A stretch of DNA of 64,000 nucleotides from Filifactor alocis ATCC 35896 (GCF_000163895.2 NC_016630.1:1364001-1428000), one strand, 5' to 3'; positions 1 through 8,968 are shown, numbered from the stretch's first letter. A program made the numbers and translations. Notes: generated by a model from the letters alone, not told the origin.

Positions 1-2546
1 GATTTTAGAGAATCGGGAACAGTAATTTCTTCGATTCTATTTTCTGAAAAAGCAAGTCTTCCGATTGTCTCTACATTTCCTTTAAATATAACGGAACTTA
101 ATTTATTTCCTCTCATCATACTTAGAGGAATATCGGTCATTTTTGCAGGAACTGTAAGACTTGTAAATTCGTTTCTAAAAAATGCCGCCATATCAACAAA
201 TTCTATGCTGTCAGGAAGAACTAACTCTCCTTTGCAACCGTTAAATGCAAATGCCATACTTCCGATTGCTCTGTACCCTTCAGGAATTTGCAGGCTGTTC
301 AATCGTTTGTCACCAAGTTTAGCTGAAAACGCTCCTTTGGTCACAGCCTCTACTTTATTTCCTTTTGCATCCACTGTAGGAAGTTGTAAGTCTTTTACAG
401 TTTTGAGTTTCTCAAGGCCTTTTTGTGAAAATCCTGAAACTGCATTCAGTTCCACTTCTTTTTGACTTCCGTCATCTTCTAACTCGATTACCTTAAAAGT
501 TCCAAAAACAAAATCTTCTGTTTCCCATTTGCTGCTTGGTTGAGGCACAGACGGTTCTTCTTTATCAGCAATAATTTCCCAATAATCACTGGTATTTTTG
601 ATTCTTTCTGCCACTGTTTTGGTTGTATGAATTTTTACTACATTTTCAGATTGTAAAAAACTATATTCTCCGATTTCTTCTAAAGTAGAAGGTGCATCAA
701 TTTCTTCAATTGCAGAATATTGGAAGGCTCCATCTTCAATTACTCTGTATCCTTCAGGCATTACAATCGCCTTAATATCCATCGCATCTTCTTGGAATGC
801 ATAATCTGCTATTCCTACAACAGGTGCTCCCTTATCTGTTCTTGCAGGAAGTATTACCGGTTTGTCTTTCATTTTGTTGAATTTTTTACTTCCCTTTTTA
901 CTAAAACCTTTCACTTCATTTTCTTTGTTGTAAGTAAAATCAGAAGGTTGATATTCATTGTTCTCTGCAACAGGATCTACAACATAATTTCCTCTGCTGA
1001 TTAAATTGTTCGGATTATCCTTGTTCGGAGTCCATAACAGAACTTTCTTTTCACTTGGATTCAATGGATTAGTTTTTCCGGGATTGCCGTCAAAAGCATC
1101 TTTTTTGATTCCATCTACACCATTTGTTTGATTTTTTAAACTCTTAGGAATATTCACCTCTGTCAGTTGATTGTTTGCAAAAGCTTTTTCATAGATATGA
1201 ACGACCTTTGAACCCATCTCCACCTTAACAAGCTGATTGTTCATAAATGATTCCGGTCCGATTGATTGACAACTTTCCGGCAATTTGATTTCTGTCAGTT
1301 GATTTCCTTTGAATGCTGCTTTTGACGGATATCTGAAGGTAGAAGGGAATTTCACCTCTGTCAATTCATTGTTCTCAAAAGCGCTATCATTTGCATATAG
1401 CAATCCATCATGAAAAACAACTTTTTTCAAACCGCAGTCTTGGAACGCTCTAAATTGTACATGGGTATAATTTTTCGGAATTTCTACACTTTCGATTTTT
1501 TCACCTTTGAATGAGTCTTCCAAAACCCACACCGGTACAATTCCTTTCGTATCTGCTGACGGAAGTACCACATTTTTGTTTTTCTTTAATTTTTCCTTTC
1601 CTTTTTCAGAAAATCCTTTTACTGTGTAATTCACATCCGGAAACCCTGTTCCATCTTCATCTGTTCCCGGAATCGGATCATAATAGAACTCAAAATCTTC
1701 TGCTGTCCAATTTAAATTTGCTTCCGATTTCAGATAAACAGGTGTAACTTCAGTTGCTCCGTCTTCTCCATTATCGGCAAAAGCTTCAAAACCTACTTTA
1801 ACCTTGCCTTTTTCATTATCAATTTTTGCATTTCCTTGCAAAATCTTATTGTTATAAAATGCGTGAATTTCTATTGCTTGTACCGATTCCGGAATCAATA
1901 CTTCTTTTAATTGATTAAATGCAAATGCATTCACTTCGAGTTCCATCAATGTATCAGGAAATTCTATTGTAGTGAGCAAATTTCCTGCAAATGCCGAATC
2001 CCCAACCACTTTAAGGTACTGTGGCAATTTCACCGAAATGAACTGTGTTTTGCTATCCATTTTTCGATCCAAAAATGCATTCTTGGCAATAGCCAGTACT
2101 TTCTTTCCTTTTATCTCATCCGGTAAAACCAAATCATGATTGTTTTTTTGCTTTTCCTTTCCTAATACAGACAATCCGGTAATACAAACCGCATTTTCTT
2201 CCAAATGATGATCTTCAAAATAGGTAAAGTCTGTTTCCAACCATACATTCGTGCTTACATCATCTTTCAATAAATTCAAAGTAGAAAATTCAGATGCTTC
2301 AGGTTTTACTTCAATACCCTCTTCTGAAGGAACTTCTGCCTCATTCTCTTCAGATGAGTCTGCTGATAAATTTTTATCTTTCAAATCTTTTACAGACTCT
2401 GTGTTATCATTATCTTTCACTGAAACAATCTCTGAAGGAATTCCCTCATCCGTTTCGGCAAAAACATGCGTATTCACCGGATTGATTGATAACCCAATCA
2501 TTACCGTTGAAAGAAAAATACTCAAATACTTGTTAACTCTTTTCAT
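1..2546 (-). CDS. BspA-like leucine-rich-repeat surface protein (3' end outside window)
   Basis: The gene reads continuously from an ATG at 2546, preceded by AAGGAGGT, to the window edge, so the C-terminus is missing. Residues 1-30 form a signal peptide with cleavage expected after VFA, followed by an acidic Ser/Glu-rich linker. At least four related modules follow, starting near genome positions 2240, 1710, 955 and 535. Each begins with a W/DF segment and a VxGFSxKGxxKL-like motif, then LP...KG and a run of leucine-rich units of the BspA (LRR_5) kind with repeats such as AFxxNxLTEVxxP. Known members are exported adhesins that bind host proteins or other bacteria. The family call is solid; the ligand and anchoring are unknown because the C-terminus is not visible. 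Confidence 0.88.
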   Translation of the reverse strand, partial: MKRVNKYLSIFLSTVMIGLSINPVNTHVFAETDEGIPSEIVSVKDNDNTESVKDLKDKNLSADSSEENEAEVPSEEGIEVKPEASEFSTLNLLKDDVSTNVWLETDFTYFEDHHLEENAVCITGLSVLGKEKQKNNHDLVLPDEIKGKKVLAIAKNAFLDRKMDSKTQFISVKLPQYLKVVGDSAFAGNLLTTIEFPDTLMELEVNAFAFNQLKEVLIPESVQAIEIHAFYNNKILQGNAKIDNEKGKVKVGFEAFADNGEDGATEVTPVYLKSEANLNWTAEDFEFYYDPIPGTDEDGTGFPDVNYTVKGFSEKGKEKLKKNKNVVLPSADTKGIVPVWVLEDSFKGEKIESVEIPKNYTHVQFRAFQDCGLKKVVFHDGLLYANDSAFENNELTEVKFPSTFRYPSKAAFKGNQLTEIKLPESCQSIGPESFMNNQLVKVEMGSKVVHIYEKAFANNQLTEVNIPKSLKNQTNGVDGIKKDAFDGNPGKTNPLNPSEKKVLLWTPNKDNPNNLISRGNYVVDPVAENNEYQPSDFTYNKENEVKGFSKKGSKKFNKMKDKPVILPARTDKGAPVVGIADYAFQEDAMDIKAIVMPEGYRVIEDGAFQYSAIEEIDAPSTLEEIGEYSFLQSENVVKIHTTKTVAERIKNTSDYWEIIADKEEPSVPQPSSKWETEDFVFGTFKVIELEDDGSQKEVELNAVSGFSQKGLEKLKTVKDLQLPTVDAKGNKVEAVTKGAFSAKLGDKRLNSLQIPEGYRAIGSMAFAFNGCKGELVLPDSIEFVDMAAFFRNEFTSLTVPAKMTDIPLSMMRGNKLSSVIFKGNVETIGRLAFSENRIEEITVPDSLK

Positions 2547-2576
2547 TCTTACCTCCTTATGTAACTTTTTATTATT

Positions 2577-2595
2577 AATAATAATTATTCTTATC
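2577..2595. promoter_or_regulatory. possible Fur-type box in the leader of the surface-protein gene
   Basis: AATAATAATTATTCTTATC (plus strand) matches 15 of 19 positions of the classical Fur box when read on the gene strand. It lies between the -10 element and the ribosome binding site, where a bound repressor would block transcription. The region is very AT-rich, so chance matches are likely. Confidence 0.3.
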
Positions 2596-2604
2596 ATTTA
2601 ATAT

Positions 2605-2633
2605 AGTATATCACTCTTTTTATTCTATCACAA
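2605..2633 (-). promoter_or_regulatory. sigma-A type promoter of the BspA-like gene
   Basis: On the minus strand TTGTGA (2633-2628) and TATACT (2610-2605) are separated by exactly 17 bases, about 60 bases upstream of the ATG at 2546. Confidence 0.6.
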
Positions 2634-2810
2634 CAAAAAATAAAATATTCATTCTTTTTTTATGTAATATGCAAGGATGAAAATACCGGTTAAAGGTGTT
2701 GTTCATAGAGATTGGATTACTAATAGGAGTTTTAACAAATAATAATATTAGTATGAAAAGAACATTTCTCCCGGATTCCAATTTACAGAAGTTCAATTAG
2801 CTTTAACATT

Positions 2811-2845
2811 AAAAAAGTCAAACTTTTAAAAGTTTGACTTTTTTA
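2811..2845 (-). terminator. intrinsic terminator after gpsA
   Basis: A perfect hairpin with arms AAGTCAAACTT / AAGTTTGACTT and T/A tracts on both sides. It ends the der-plsY-gpsA transcript about 55 bases past the gpsA stop, and its symmetry would allow it to work in both directions. Apart from this, the 2634-2901 stretch shows nothing I recognise. Confidence 0.85.
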
Positions 2846-2901
2846 GTATCTGTTTGATTCAATTAATTCTCAATTCTTGTTTTGACAGGTTCAAAAACAT
2901 A

Positions 2902-3906
2902 TTAATGATATGTTTCAACTTCGTGTTTTTTCTCTCTTCCCATCAACTGTACAACGGCATCTTGCACAGAACCGTTTTCAAACAATACATGGTAGATTGC
3001 ATGTGTAATCGGCATATCGATTCCCGTTTTTTGTGACATTTCTCCAATCACTTTTGTTGCCACGATTCCCTCTACCACCATATTAATTTCTGCTTGGACT
3101 TGTTCCAATGACATTCCTTTTCCAACCAAGATTCCTGCGCGTCTGTTTCGAGAGTGCATGGAAGTACAGGTTACAATCAAATCTCCGATTCCCGCCAATC
3201 CGGAGAAAGTTTCGACTTTTGCACCCATACTGACGCCAAAACGAGTGATTTCTGCGATTCCGCGCGTCATAATCGCTGCTTTGGTATTATCTCCATATCC
3301 CAATCCGTCTACAATTCCGATTCCGAAGGCGATGATGTTTTTCAATGCTCCGCCAAGCTCTGCTCCGATGACATCTTCATTGACATACACTCGCATCGTA
3401 TCATTCGACACCAACTCTTGAATCTGTTTTGCTACTTCAAGATTTTTTGATGCGCACACCAATGCTGTCGGCATCTGAATCATAACTTCTTCTGCGTGAG
3501 ACGGTCCGGTAAGTACGGCAAACGGATTGTCAGGAAGAAATTCTTCCATCATTTGAGAACAGCGCAATCCTTGTTTTCTATCCAATCCTTTTGAAATATT
3601 AACCACAATCACATCGGACGGTAACAATTCTTTCAGTTCTTTGATTGCATTCAAATTTCCTTGTGAGGAAACTGCTAAGATCACAATGGTAACTCCATCT
3701 AAAGCTGTTTTCAAATCATTGCTGAACTTCAATGATTTCGGCAATTCCAATTCAGGAAAATATCGCAAATTTTTTCCTGTTCTTTGCATATCTTCATATT
3801 GTTCTTTTCGTCTCATATAAAGAACTGTTTCATGTCCGTTTCTTGTTAGAGTGCAGGCAACTGCCGTTCCCCAACTTCCGGCTCCGATAACACAAATTTT
3901 ATCCAT
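2902..3906 (-). CDS. gpsA: NAD(P)+-dependent glycerol-3-phosphate dehydrogenase
   Basis: This cytoplasmic enzyme reduces dihydroxyacetone phosphate to sn-glycerol 3-phosphate, the backbone for phospholipid synthesis. The N-terminal Rossmann motif GAGSWGTAV is at residues 8-16. The C-terminal catalytic domain contains ALKNIIAFGIGIVDGLG, with the expected catalytic lysine, and GLAGIGDLIVTC. Its 334 residues are the normal family length. The ATG is preceded by GGAGGAG. It is the last gene of the der-plsY-gpsA cluster, and its product is the acyl acceptor used by PlsY next door. Confidence 0.97.
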   Translation of the reverse strand: MDKICVIGAGSWGTAVACTLTRNGHETVLYMRRKEQYEDMQRTGKNLRYFPELELPKSLKFSNDLKTALDGVTIVILAVSSQGNLNAIKELKELLPSDVIVVNISKGLDRKQGLRCSQMMEEFLPDNPFAVLTGPSHAEEVMIQMPTALVCASKNLEVAKQIQELVSNDTMRVYVNEDVIGAELGGALKNIIAFGIGIVDGLGYGDNTKAAIMTRGIAEITRFGVSMGAKVETFSGLAGIGDLIVTCTSMHSRNRRAGILVGKGMSLEQVQAEINMVVEGIVATKVIGEMSQKTGIDMPITHAIYHVLFENGSVQDAVVQLMGREKKHEVETYH

Positions 3907-3978
3907 TTGCTCCTCCTATCTCATACGGGTATTAAGGTTATTGAACTTTTCATACCACTTTTATTTGATGTGTAATTT

Positions 3979-4074
3979 CTACGGTTTTCTTAAATATTTT
4001 TGGCAACAGGCGATAATATACATGTACATCATCAATCGTACAACATCAATAATGACTTCAAAGCTGTTTGCCAT
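3979..4074 (-). CDS. candidate 31-residue small membrane peptide
   Basis: In the gap between plsY and gpsA an ATG at 4074 follows AGAGGA at nine bases and opens a 31-codon frame. The peptide starts MANSFEVIIDVVRLMM and continues with a hydrophobic stretch and CC before a basic end (KYLRKP). The composition would suit a single membrane helix. I do not recognise a family, and so short a frame may be chance. The position between two phospholipid genes is the only hint of function. Confidence 0.3.
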   Translation of the reverse strand: MANSFEVIIDVVRLMMYMYIIACCQKYLRKP

Positions 4075-4104
4075 AATCTGAATTCCTCTGCTTGACATAT
4101 TGAC

Positions 4105-4719
4105 CTACAATTTCTCTCCTAACTTCCGTTCTTCTCCGCACATCAATCTGCTGATATTGGTACGATGTGTGTATAGAATAAATAACCATAACAAAACAGA
4201 AATAACCATTGAAATTCCTGTCTCACCGTGAAACACCATCTGTGCGGGAAACATCATAATTCCTACAATGGCACCGAGGCTGACATATCGAAATTTTGCA
4301 ATGAACAAAACTCCGACTGCTACCGATATCAATACCATAATCGGCTCCAAAACAATCATTGCTCCGATGGAGGTGGCAACTCCCTTTCCTCCCTTGAATT
4401 TCAAGAGTACAGGAAAAACATGACCTATGATAACAGAAATACCACAAAGATATCCCATATCCAAGCCGCCTAATCGGTAACCGATATAGGATGCGAGTAT
4501 TCCTTTGAAAAAATCCACCAAGAAAACGAACAGTGCCGCTTTTTTACCCATAAAACGAAGTGCGTTTGTTGTTCCTGCATTTCCTGAACCCACATCACGA
4601 ATATCTACATTTTTTTGCTTTTTCGCTAATAGATATGCCGGTGAGATATTCCCTAACAGATAAGCTCCTGCCATCAGCAATATAATATATTTTACATCAT
4701 AGACTTCTACAGATATCAT
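4105..4719 (-). CDS. plsY: acyl-phosphate:glycerol-3-phosphate acyltransferase
   Basis: This integral membrane enzyme transfers an acyl group from acyl phosphate to glycerol 3-phosphate to make lysophosphatidate. Visible family motifs are GSGNAGTTNALR near residue 44, with the preceding transmembrane segment GNISPAYLLAKK, and GHVFPVLLKFKGGKGVAT near residues 99-116, which contains the GKG loop. Several hydrophobic segments span the 204 residues. It starts three bases after the der stop codon with its AGAGG site inside the der end, so it is translationally linked to der. Together with gpsA it forms the first steps of phospholipid synthesis. Confidence 0.96.
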   Translation of the reverse strand: MISVEVYDVKYIILLMAGAYLLGNISPAYLLAKKQKNVDIRDVGSGNAGTTNALRFMGKKAALFVFLVDFFKGILASYIGYRLGGLDMGYLCGISVIIGHVFPVLLKFKGGKGVATSIGAMIVLEPIMVLISVAVGVLFIAKFRYVSLGAIVGIMMFPAQMVFHGETGISMVISVLLWLFILYTHRTNISRLMCGEERKLGEKL

Positions 4720-4722
4720 CTT

Positions 4723-6036
4723 CTAATTCCTCTTTTCTCGTTTCAAAAATATGACTGGAGACCCTTCAAAACCAAAATTTTCACGAATTTGATTTTCTAA
4801 ATATCTTTGATAAGAAAAATGGAATAATTCTCTATCATTGATAAAAATGGTAAAGGTAGGCGGTTGTACGCTCACCTGTGTTGCATAGTAAATCTTTAAT
4901 CGTCTTCCTTTATCGGATGGTGGTTGATTCATAACAACAGCCTCTCCGATCACATCATTCAGCAAGCCTGTCGGAACACGCTTCTGTGATTCCTGATACA
5001 CCGCATTAATACTCTCAATAATCTTGCCGAATCGTTGTCCGGTTGTGGTGGAAACAAAAATAATCGGTGCATATGACATAAATGGAAGTTCTTGCCGAAT
5101 CGATTCCGTATAGGTTTGGATACTCTTGTTATCCTTTTCAACCAAATCCCATTTATTTACCACGATAACGGTCGATTTTCCCGCATTATGCGCTAACCCT
5201 GCAATCTTGCTGTCTTGTTCCGAAATTCCTATATTTGCATCAATAACAATCAACACAACATCCGCTCTTTCCACTGCCGCATAAGAACGAATAACAGAAT
5301 ATTTCTCTATATTTTCATCAATTTTGCTTTTCTTACGAATTCCGGCGGTATCAATAAACAAATATTCCTGATCCTTCACATGAAAATAAGTGTCTATTGC
5401 ATCCCTTGTTGTTCCGGCAATCGGACTGACAATTACTCGCTCTTCACCCAAAATCCGATTGATGATAGAAGATTTTCCGGCATTCGGTTTTCCGACGATT
5501 GCAACCTTGATAACATCTTTATTTTCTTCCATGTTCGAATCTTTAGGGAAATTTTCTGCTACGACATCCAATAAGTCTCCAATACCAAGCCCTACCGATG
5601 CGGAAATAGGCAAAGGCTCTCCTACACCCAATTCATAAAAATCATAGAAATAATCAGGCAAATTCTTATTATCTACCTTGTTTACCGCAAGCACAATCGG
5701 TTTTTTCGTTCTTCTCAGCTGTTCTGCAATCTCACGATCTTGCGGTGTCACGCCGTCACGACCGTTCACTACAAACAAAATAACATCTGCCGTATCCATA
5801 GCCAATTCCGCTTGTCTTCTCATTTGTGCCGGAATAATATCATCTGAATCGTTGTCTATTCCACCGGTATCAATCACAGTAAAATAATCGGTCAGCCATT
5901 CCGCCTCACCGTAAATTCTATCGCGAGTCACTCCCGGAGTATCTTCTACAATCGCCACTCGACTCCCTACCAATTTATTAAATAATGTGGATTTTCCAAC
6001 ATTTGGTCTTCCTACAATCGCAACGATAGGTCGCAT
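4723..6036 (-). CDS. der: ribosome-assembly GTPase Der (EngA)
   Basis: Der is a double-GTPase needed for 50S ribosomal subunit maturation. Two G domains are present: GRPNVGKST with DTGG and NKVD in the first, GKPNAGKSS with DTAG and NKWD in the second, followed by the KH-like C-terminal domain. I chose the ATG at 6036 (MRPIVAIVGR), which sits behind AGGAGAGG at good spacing. A longer frame to 6078 would add 14 residues not typical of the family. The resulting 437 residues match the usual length. It is the first gene of the der-plsY-gpsA cluster. Confidence 0.97.
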   Translation of the reverse strand: MRPIVAIVGRPNVGKSTLFNKLVGSRVAIVEDTPGVTRDRIYGEAEWLTDYFTVIDTGGIDNDSDDIIPAQMRRQAELAMDTADVILFVVNGRDGVTPQDREIAEQLRRTKKPIVLAVNKVDNKNLPDYFYDFYELGVGEPLPISASVGLGIGDLLDVVAENFPKDSNMEENKDVIKVAIVGKPNAGKSSIINRILGEERVIVSPIAGTTRDAIDTYFHVKDQEYLFIDTAGIRKKSKIDENIEKYSVIRSYAAVERADVVLIVIDANIGISEQDSKIAGLAHNAGKSTVIVVNKWDLVEKDNKSIQTYTESIRQELPFMSYAPIIFVSTTTGQRFGKIIESINAVYQESQKRVPTGLLNDVIGEAVVMNQPPSDKGRRLKIYYATQVSVQPPTFTIFINDRELFHFSYQRYLENQIRENFGFEGSPVIFLKREKRN

Positions 6037-6207
6037 CGTATCCTCTCCTATCTTTTTTCTGTATCGTTCAAATTTCACAATTTATCTCCACCATTATATC
6101 ATACAATATAGCGGTCTGTATGAAATTCGAATATTTTTATTCCCATCTGTCAAATTTCATACAAAAACTACCGAAAACATCATCTTTTTTAATAAAAATT
6201 GTCATTC

Positions 6208-6252
6208 AAAAAAGTTGACTGTAAGAAACTCTCCTCCTACAATCAACTTTTT
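6208..6252 (-). terminator. intrinsic terminator after cysE
   Basis: Arms AAAAGTTGAnTGTA and TACAnTCAACTTTT with one mismatch surround a loop of about 15 bases, with a T-tract on the minus side, 16 bases after the cysE stop. Confidence 0.8.
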
Positions 6253-6267
6253 ATCAATTCTTATCTC

Positions 6268-6849
6268 TTACTGTTCTTCAGAAACTCTCACTCCGTTTTG
6301 TTTTACCACTTTCGCCGGTATTCCGACCGCCGTTGCATTCGCCGGCAAATCGTGCAACACCACCGCATTTGCTCCTACTTTTGTATTATCGCCGATGACT
6401 ACCGGTCCAAGCACCTTAACTCCTGCTGACAAAAATACATTGTTTCCTATTGTCGGGTGTCTTTTTCCTTTATCTTTTCCTGTTCCTCCCAGTGTTACTT
6501 CGTGAAACAGTGTGACATCATCTCCGATTTCAGCTGTTTCTCCGATGACGATACTCATTCCGTGATCAATAAACAGTCTTTTACCTATTTTTGCACCAGG
6601 ATGAATCTCTATTCCTGTAAAAAAACGTGAAATTTGAGAAATCAATCTCGCTAAAAAATATAACTTTTGCTCATACAAAAAATGTGCAATACGATGTGCA
6701 AAAATAGCATGTAACCCCGGGGTATTGATTAAGATACTAAACGCACCTTTGGCTGCCGGATCTTTTTCTCGATATGTTCTTAACATATCATTCCATTGAC
6801 TGGCAAGTGACATCCTATCTACCTCTACTCTCTCATTCACATTATCCAT
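6268..6849 (-). CDS. cysE: serine O-acetyltransferase
   Basis: CysE makes O-acetylserine from serine and acetyl-CoA, the first step of cysteine synthesis. The N-terminal helical part is followed by the left-handed beta-helix with hexapeptide repeats (IHPGAKIGKRLFIDHGMSIV, IGETAEIGDDV, VTLGGTGKDKGKRHPTIG). The His in the IDHG segment and the GGTG loop are in the expected active-site places. Two starts are possible: ATG at 6849, and ATG at 6813 (MSLASQW), which has a better placed GAGG. Either leaves the family core intact. It follows cysK after eleven bases, so the two are co-transcribed. Confidence 0.95.
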   Translation of the reverse strand: MDNVNERVEVDRMSLASQWNDMLRTYREKDPAAKGAFSILINTPGLHAIFAHRIAHFLYEQKLYFLARLISQISRFFTGIEIHPGAKIGKRLFIDHGMSIVIGETAEIGDDVTLFHEVTLGGTGKDKGKRHPTIGNNVFLSAGVKVLGPVVIGDNTKVGANAVVLHDLPANATAVGIPAKVVKQNGVRVSEEQ

Positions 6850-6860
6850 TTTTACCCAAC

Positions 6861-7769
6861 CTATTCATACAATCCTGTTGATAAATATCGTTCTCCGTTA
6901 TCCGGTGCAATAAACAATACTTTTTTACCTGTTCCAAGCTCTTTTGCTATCTTAAGAGCACCTGACAACGCTGCTCCTCCCGAAATTCCAAGTAAGATAC
7001 CTTGTGTCTTTGCAATACCTACCGCATATCGATATGCTTCTTCATCTTCTATTTTCAAAATACGATTTACCAAACTCATATCCATAACAGAAGGAATAAA
7101 ACCGGCACCGATTCCTTGCAATTTATGTGTGCCCGCCGGTTCTCCGGACAGTACCGCAGAAGAAGCAGGCTCTACTGCACAAATCAAAATATCCTTGTTA
7201 TGCTCTTTTAATACCTTGGCATTTCCGGTCAGCGTTCCTCCGGTTCCGACTCCTGCCACAAAAGCATCCAAATCAGGCAAATCTTCCAAAATTTCAAGTG
7301 CCGTTCCTTCCGCATGTGCTTTTACATTGTCCGGGTTGTCAAACTGCTTCATCATTACATATCCTTCTTCTCTCTCCAAGCGCTCCGCCTCTTCAATCGA
7401 ACCCTTCATTCCTTTTTCACCCGGTGTCAACACCAACTTTGCTCCAAAAGCCTTGAGCAACAGTTTGCGTTCATTACTCATCGTTTCCGGCATCACAAAA
7501 ACCGCTTCATAGCCCCTTGCAGCAGCTACCATCGCTAATCCGATTCCGGTATTTCCGCTCGTCGGCTCTACAATTGTCGCTCCCGGTTTCAAAACTCCGC
7601 GTTTTTCCATCTCCAAAAGCATCACTTTTCCGACACGATCTTTTGCCGAACCGCCCGGATTAAAAAATTCCAACTTTGCATATACCTCTGCACGAGTCTC
7701 TTCTTCAAAACCATGGATTTTCACAATCGGTGTATTTCCTATCGTATCGACTATTGTTTGAACTATCAT
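6861..7769 (-). CDS. cysK: cysteine synthase A (O-acetylserine sulfhydrylase)
   Basis: A PLP enzyme that converts O-acetylserine and sulfide to cysteine. The PLP lysine lies in NPGGSAKDRVG near residue 43. The substrate loop is PTSGNTGIG and the phosphate-binding Gly loop is GVGTGGTLTG. Length (302) is standard. It is the first gene of the cysK-cysE pair. Its start at 7769 is preceded by about 320 bases of transcribed leader, counting from the promoter candidate at 8126-8098, with a terminator-like hairpin in between. Confidence 0.96.
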   Translation of the reverse strand: MIVQTIVDTIGNTPIVKIHGFEEETRAEVYAKLEFFNPGGSAKDRVGKVMLLEMEKRGVLKPGATIVEPTSGNTGIGLAMVAAARGYEAVFVMPETMSNERKLLLKAFGAKLVLTPGEKGMKGSIEEAERLEREEGYVMMKQFDNPDNVKAHAEGTALEILEDLPDLDAFVAGVGTGGTLTGNAKVLKEHNKDILICAVEPASSAVLSGEPAGTHKLQGIGAGFIPSVMDMSLVNRILKIEDEEAYRYAVGIAKTQGILLGISGGAALSGALKIAKELGTGKKVLFIAPDNGERYLSTGLYE

Positions 7770-7822
7770 TTCTATCTTCTCCTTCTTCTCTCAATTTTTA
7801 CTTCCCGTTTTTTGGCATAGAA

Positions 7823-7851
7823 AAAAGTTAGGCAAACACCTAACTTTTATG
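7823..7851 (-). terminator. terminator hairpin in the cysK leader (possible attenuator)
   Basis: AAAAGTTAGG and CCTAACTTTT flank a six-base loop, with a T-run on the minus strand, 54 bases upstream of cysK. It either ends the transcript of the permease genes upstream or acts as an attenuator for cysKE. The promoter candidate at 8126-8098 lies between the permease genes and this hairpin, which makes regulation of cysKE plausible. Confidence 0.7.
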
Positions 7852-7931
7852 ACAACTCCATTGATTGATATCAATTACTCACGAATCAACCTGCCGTATT
7901 CATTTCAAAAAAGAGTCTCTCCAAGTCATAG

Positions 7932-7985
7932 CTATGCCATTGTATTTACATATATTGTTATTTTACAATGAGAACTACAACACAT
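7932..7985 (-). CDS. possible Cys-rich leader peptide of the cysK-cysE operon
   Basis: The ATG at 7985 follows AAGGGTG and encodes a 17-residue peptide starting MCCSSHCK, so three of its first seven codons are cysteine. The third Cys codon falls in the arm of a local hairpin (CATTGTA / TACAATG). It sits in the cysK leader between a promoter candidate and a terminator hairpin. Leader peptides with clustered codons for the operon's end product are the classic sign of ribosome-mediated attenuation. This is an inference; no translation evidence can be seen. Confidence 0.4.
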   Translation of the reverse strand: MCCSSHCKITIYVNTMA

Positions 7986-8097
7986 AGCACGATCACCCTT
8001 TTCTTTTTTTATTTCAGTTATGAGGATACCCCAAAAACAAAGGCACAAAACATATTTTTTCAGAAATTGCTCCTCCTTCTTATCGGAGAATACTTCT

Positions 8098-8126
8098 ATG
8101 ATACTCTCAACTTCCTCTCTTGTCAA
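8098..8126 (-). promoter_or_regulatory. promoter for the cysK leader transcript
   Basis: TTGACA (8126-8121) and TATCAT (8103-8098) with a 17-base spacer on the minus strand, just past the stop codon of the upstream gene. It also explains away a TTG-initiated frame that starts at the same TTGACA. Confidence 0.6.
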
Positions 8127-8139
8127 GGCAACACTTTAT

Positions 8140-8916
8140 CTAATAGTACGCATACGGAGATTCATAAGGTGCTATCTTTTGAATTTTAGTAACCCTCAGC
8201 TTAAAATCCGGAATATCATACTCTTCAGGAAAGGTCTCGTTCAACGGTTCAATCACACCTGTTACACGAACCCATTGATTATTCTCAAAGTGAGGACAAT
8301 CCTTCATTTCACAAAGAACACCTTCTGTTGTTGCATCTGCAATACAACAACTCACAACCATTCGCCCTACCAAAAACCTGTTTTTCCCATAAGCATCATG
8401 AGTCAAAACATATCCCTCCAGAGTATATTCCTTCCCTTTTGATGCAGGATAGGTATAAATCTCATCCAACAGAGGTAAAAAGTTATCTTTATCAAGTTTC
8501 TCTTCCGCAACAGACTTCTTTCCTATCCCCAACTCTTCAGCCGTCTGCTCAGAAGATTTTTTATTCAAATCTACATTTTGAAAAGTTTCAGAAGAAAGGG
8601 GAATCTGTCTCAGGTTCAAGCCTTTATTTACAATTGCCTCTGAATTCAAATAAGTCGGTCTCATCATCATAACGGTAATCGGTAACAAAAATACAAATTG
8701 TCCCATTTGAACCTTTGTGGTCGTCTGCGTATAGATTCTGCTTTTCTGAAAGACAATCATGGCAAACAAAATCACTTCTGTGACAACCAAAAATTTTATC
8801 ATCTTCGGATGTAAAAAGAACAAAATTTCACCCGTCAGTAACAATCTTGCCAACCCAACAAACAGAGCTGACAAAATCAGCATCCAAATCAATTCATTTC
8901 GATTTATTTTCTTCAA
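8140..8916 (-). CDS. YcgQ-like / TIGR03943 membrane protein (permease partner)
   Basis: The protein has 258 residues with two or three hydrophobic N-terminal segments (residues 10-60 and 73-90) and a soluble C-terminal domain of the DUF1980 type. That domain contains VSCCIADATTEG, CEMKDCPHF and WVRVTGVIE. Members are found beside UPF0718-type permeases, as here, and in Bacillus the pair is under zinc-responsive control. The paired cysteines suggest metal binding. A role as a permease subunit in metal handling is inferred from family and neighbour only. Confidence 0.8.
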   Translation of the reverse strand: MKKINRNELIWMLILSALFVGLARLLLTGEILFFLHPKMIKFLVVTEVILFAMIVFQKSRIYTQTTTKVQMGQFVFLLPITVMMMRPTYLNSEAIVNKGLNLRQIPLSSETFQNVDLNKKSSEQTAEELGIGKKSVAEEKLDKDNFLPLLDEIYTYPASKGKEYTLEGYVLTHDAYGKNRFLVGRMVVSCCIADATTEGVLCEMKDCPHFENNQWVRVTGVIEPLNETFPEEYDIPDFKLRVTKIQKIAPYESPYAYY

Positions 8917-8968
8917 AAAATCGCCTTCTTCCTAAAGAACATTCCATCCTGCCGTATCAATATCATCT

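Noticed and set aside
7932..8126. 64-residue frame with TTG start after the YcgQ-like gene
   Set aside because: Its start is the TTGACA of a good promoter and the frame has no convincing site; the inner ATG at 7985 is the better small-ORF candidate.
7770..8126. T-box riboswitch in front of cysK, as common in clostridia
   Set aside because: I could not find the conserved AGGGTGGNACCGCG element or a specifier loop.
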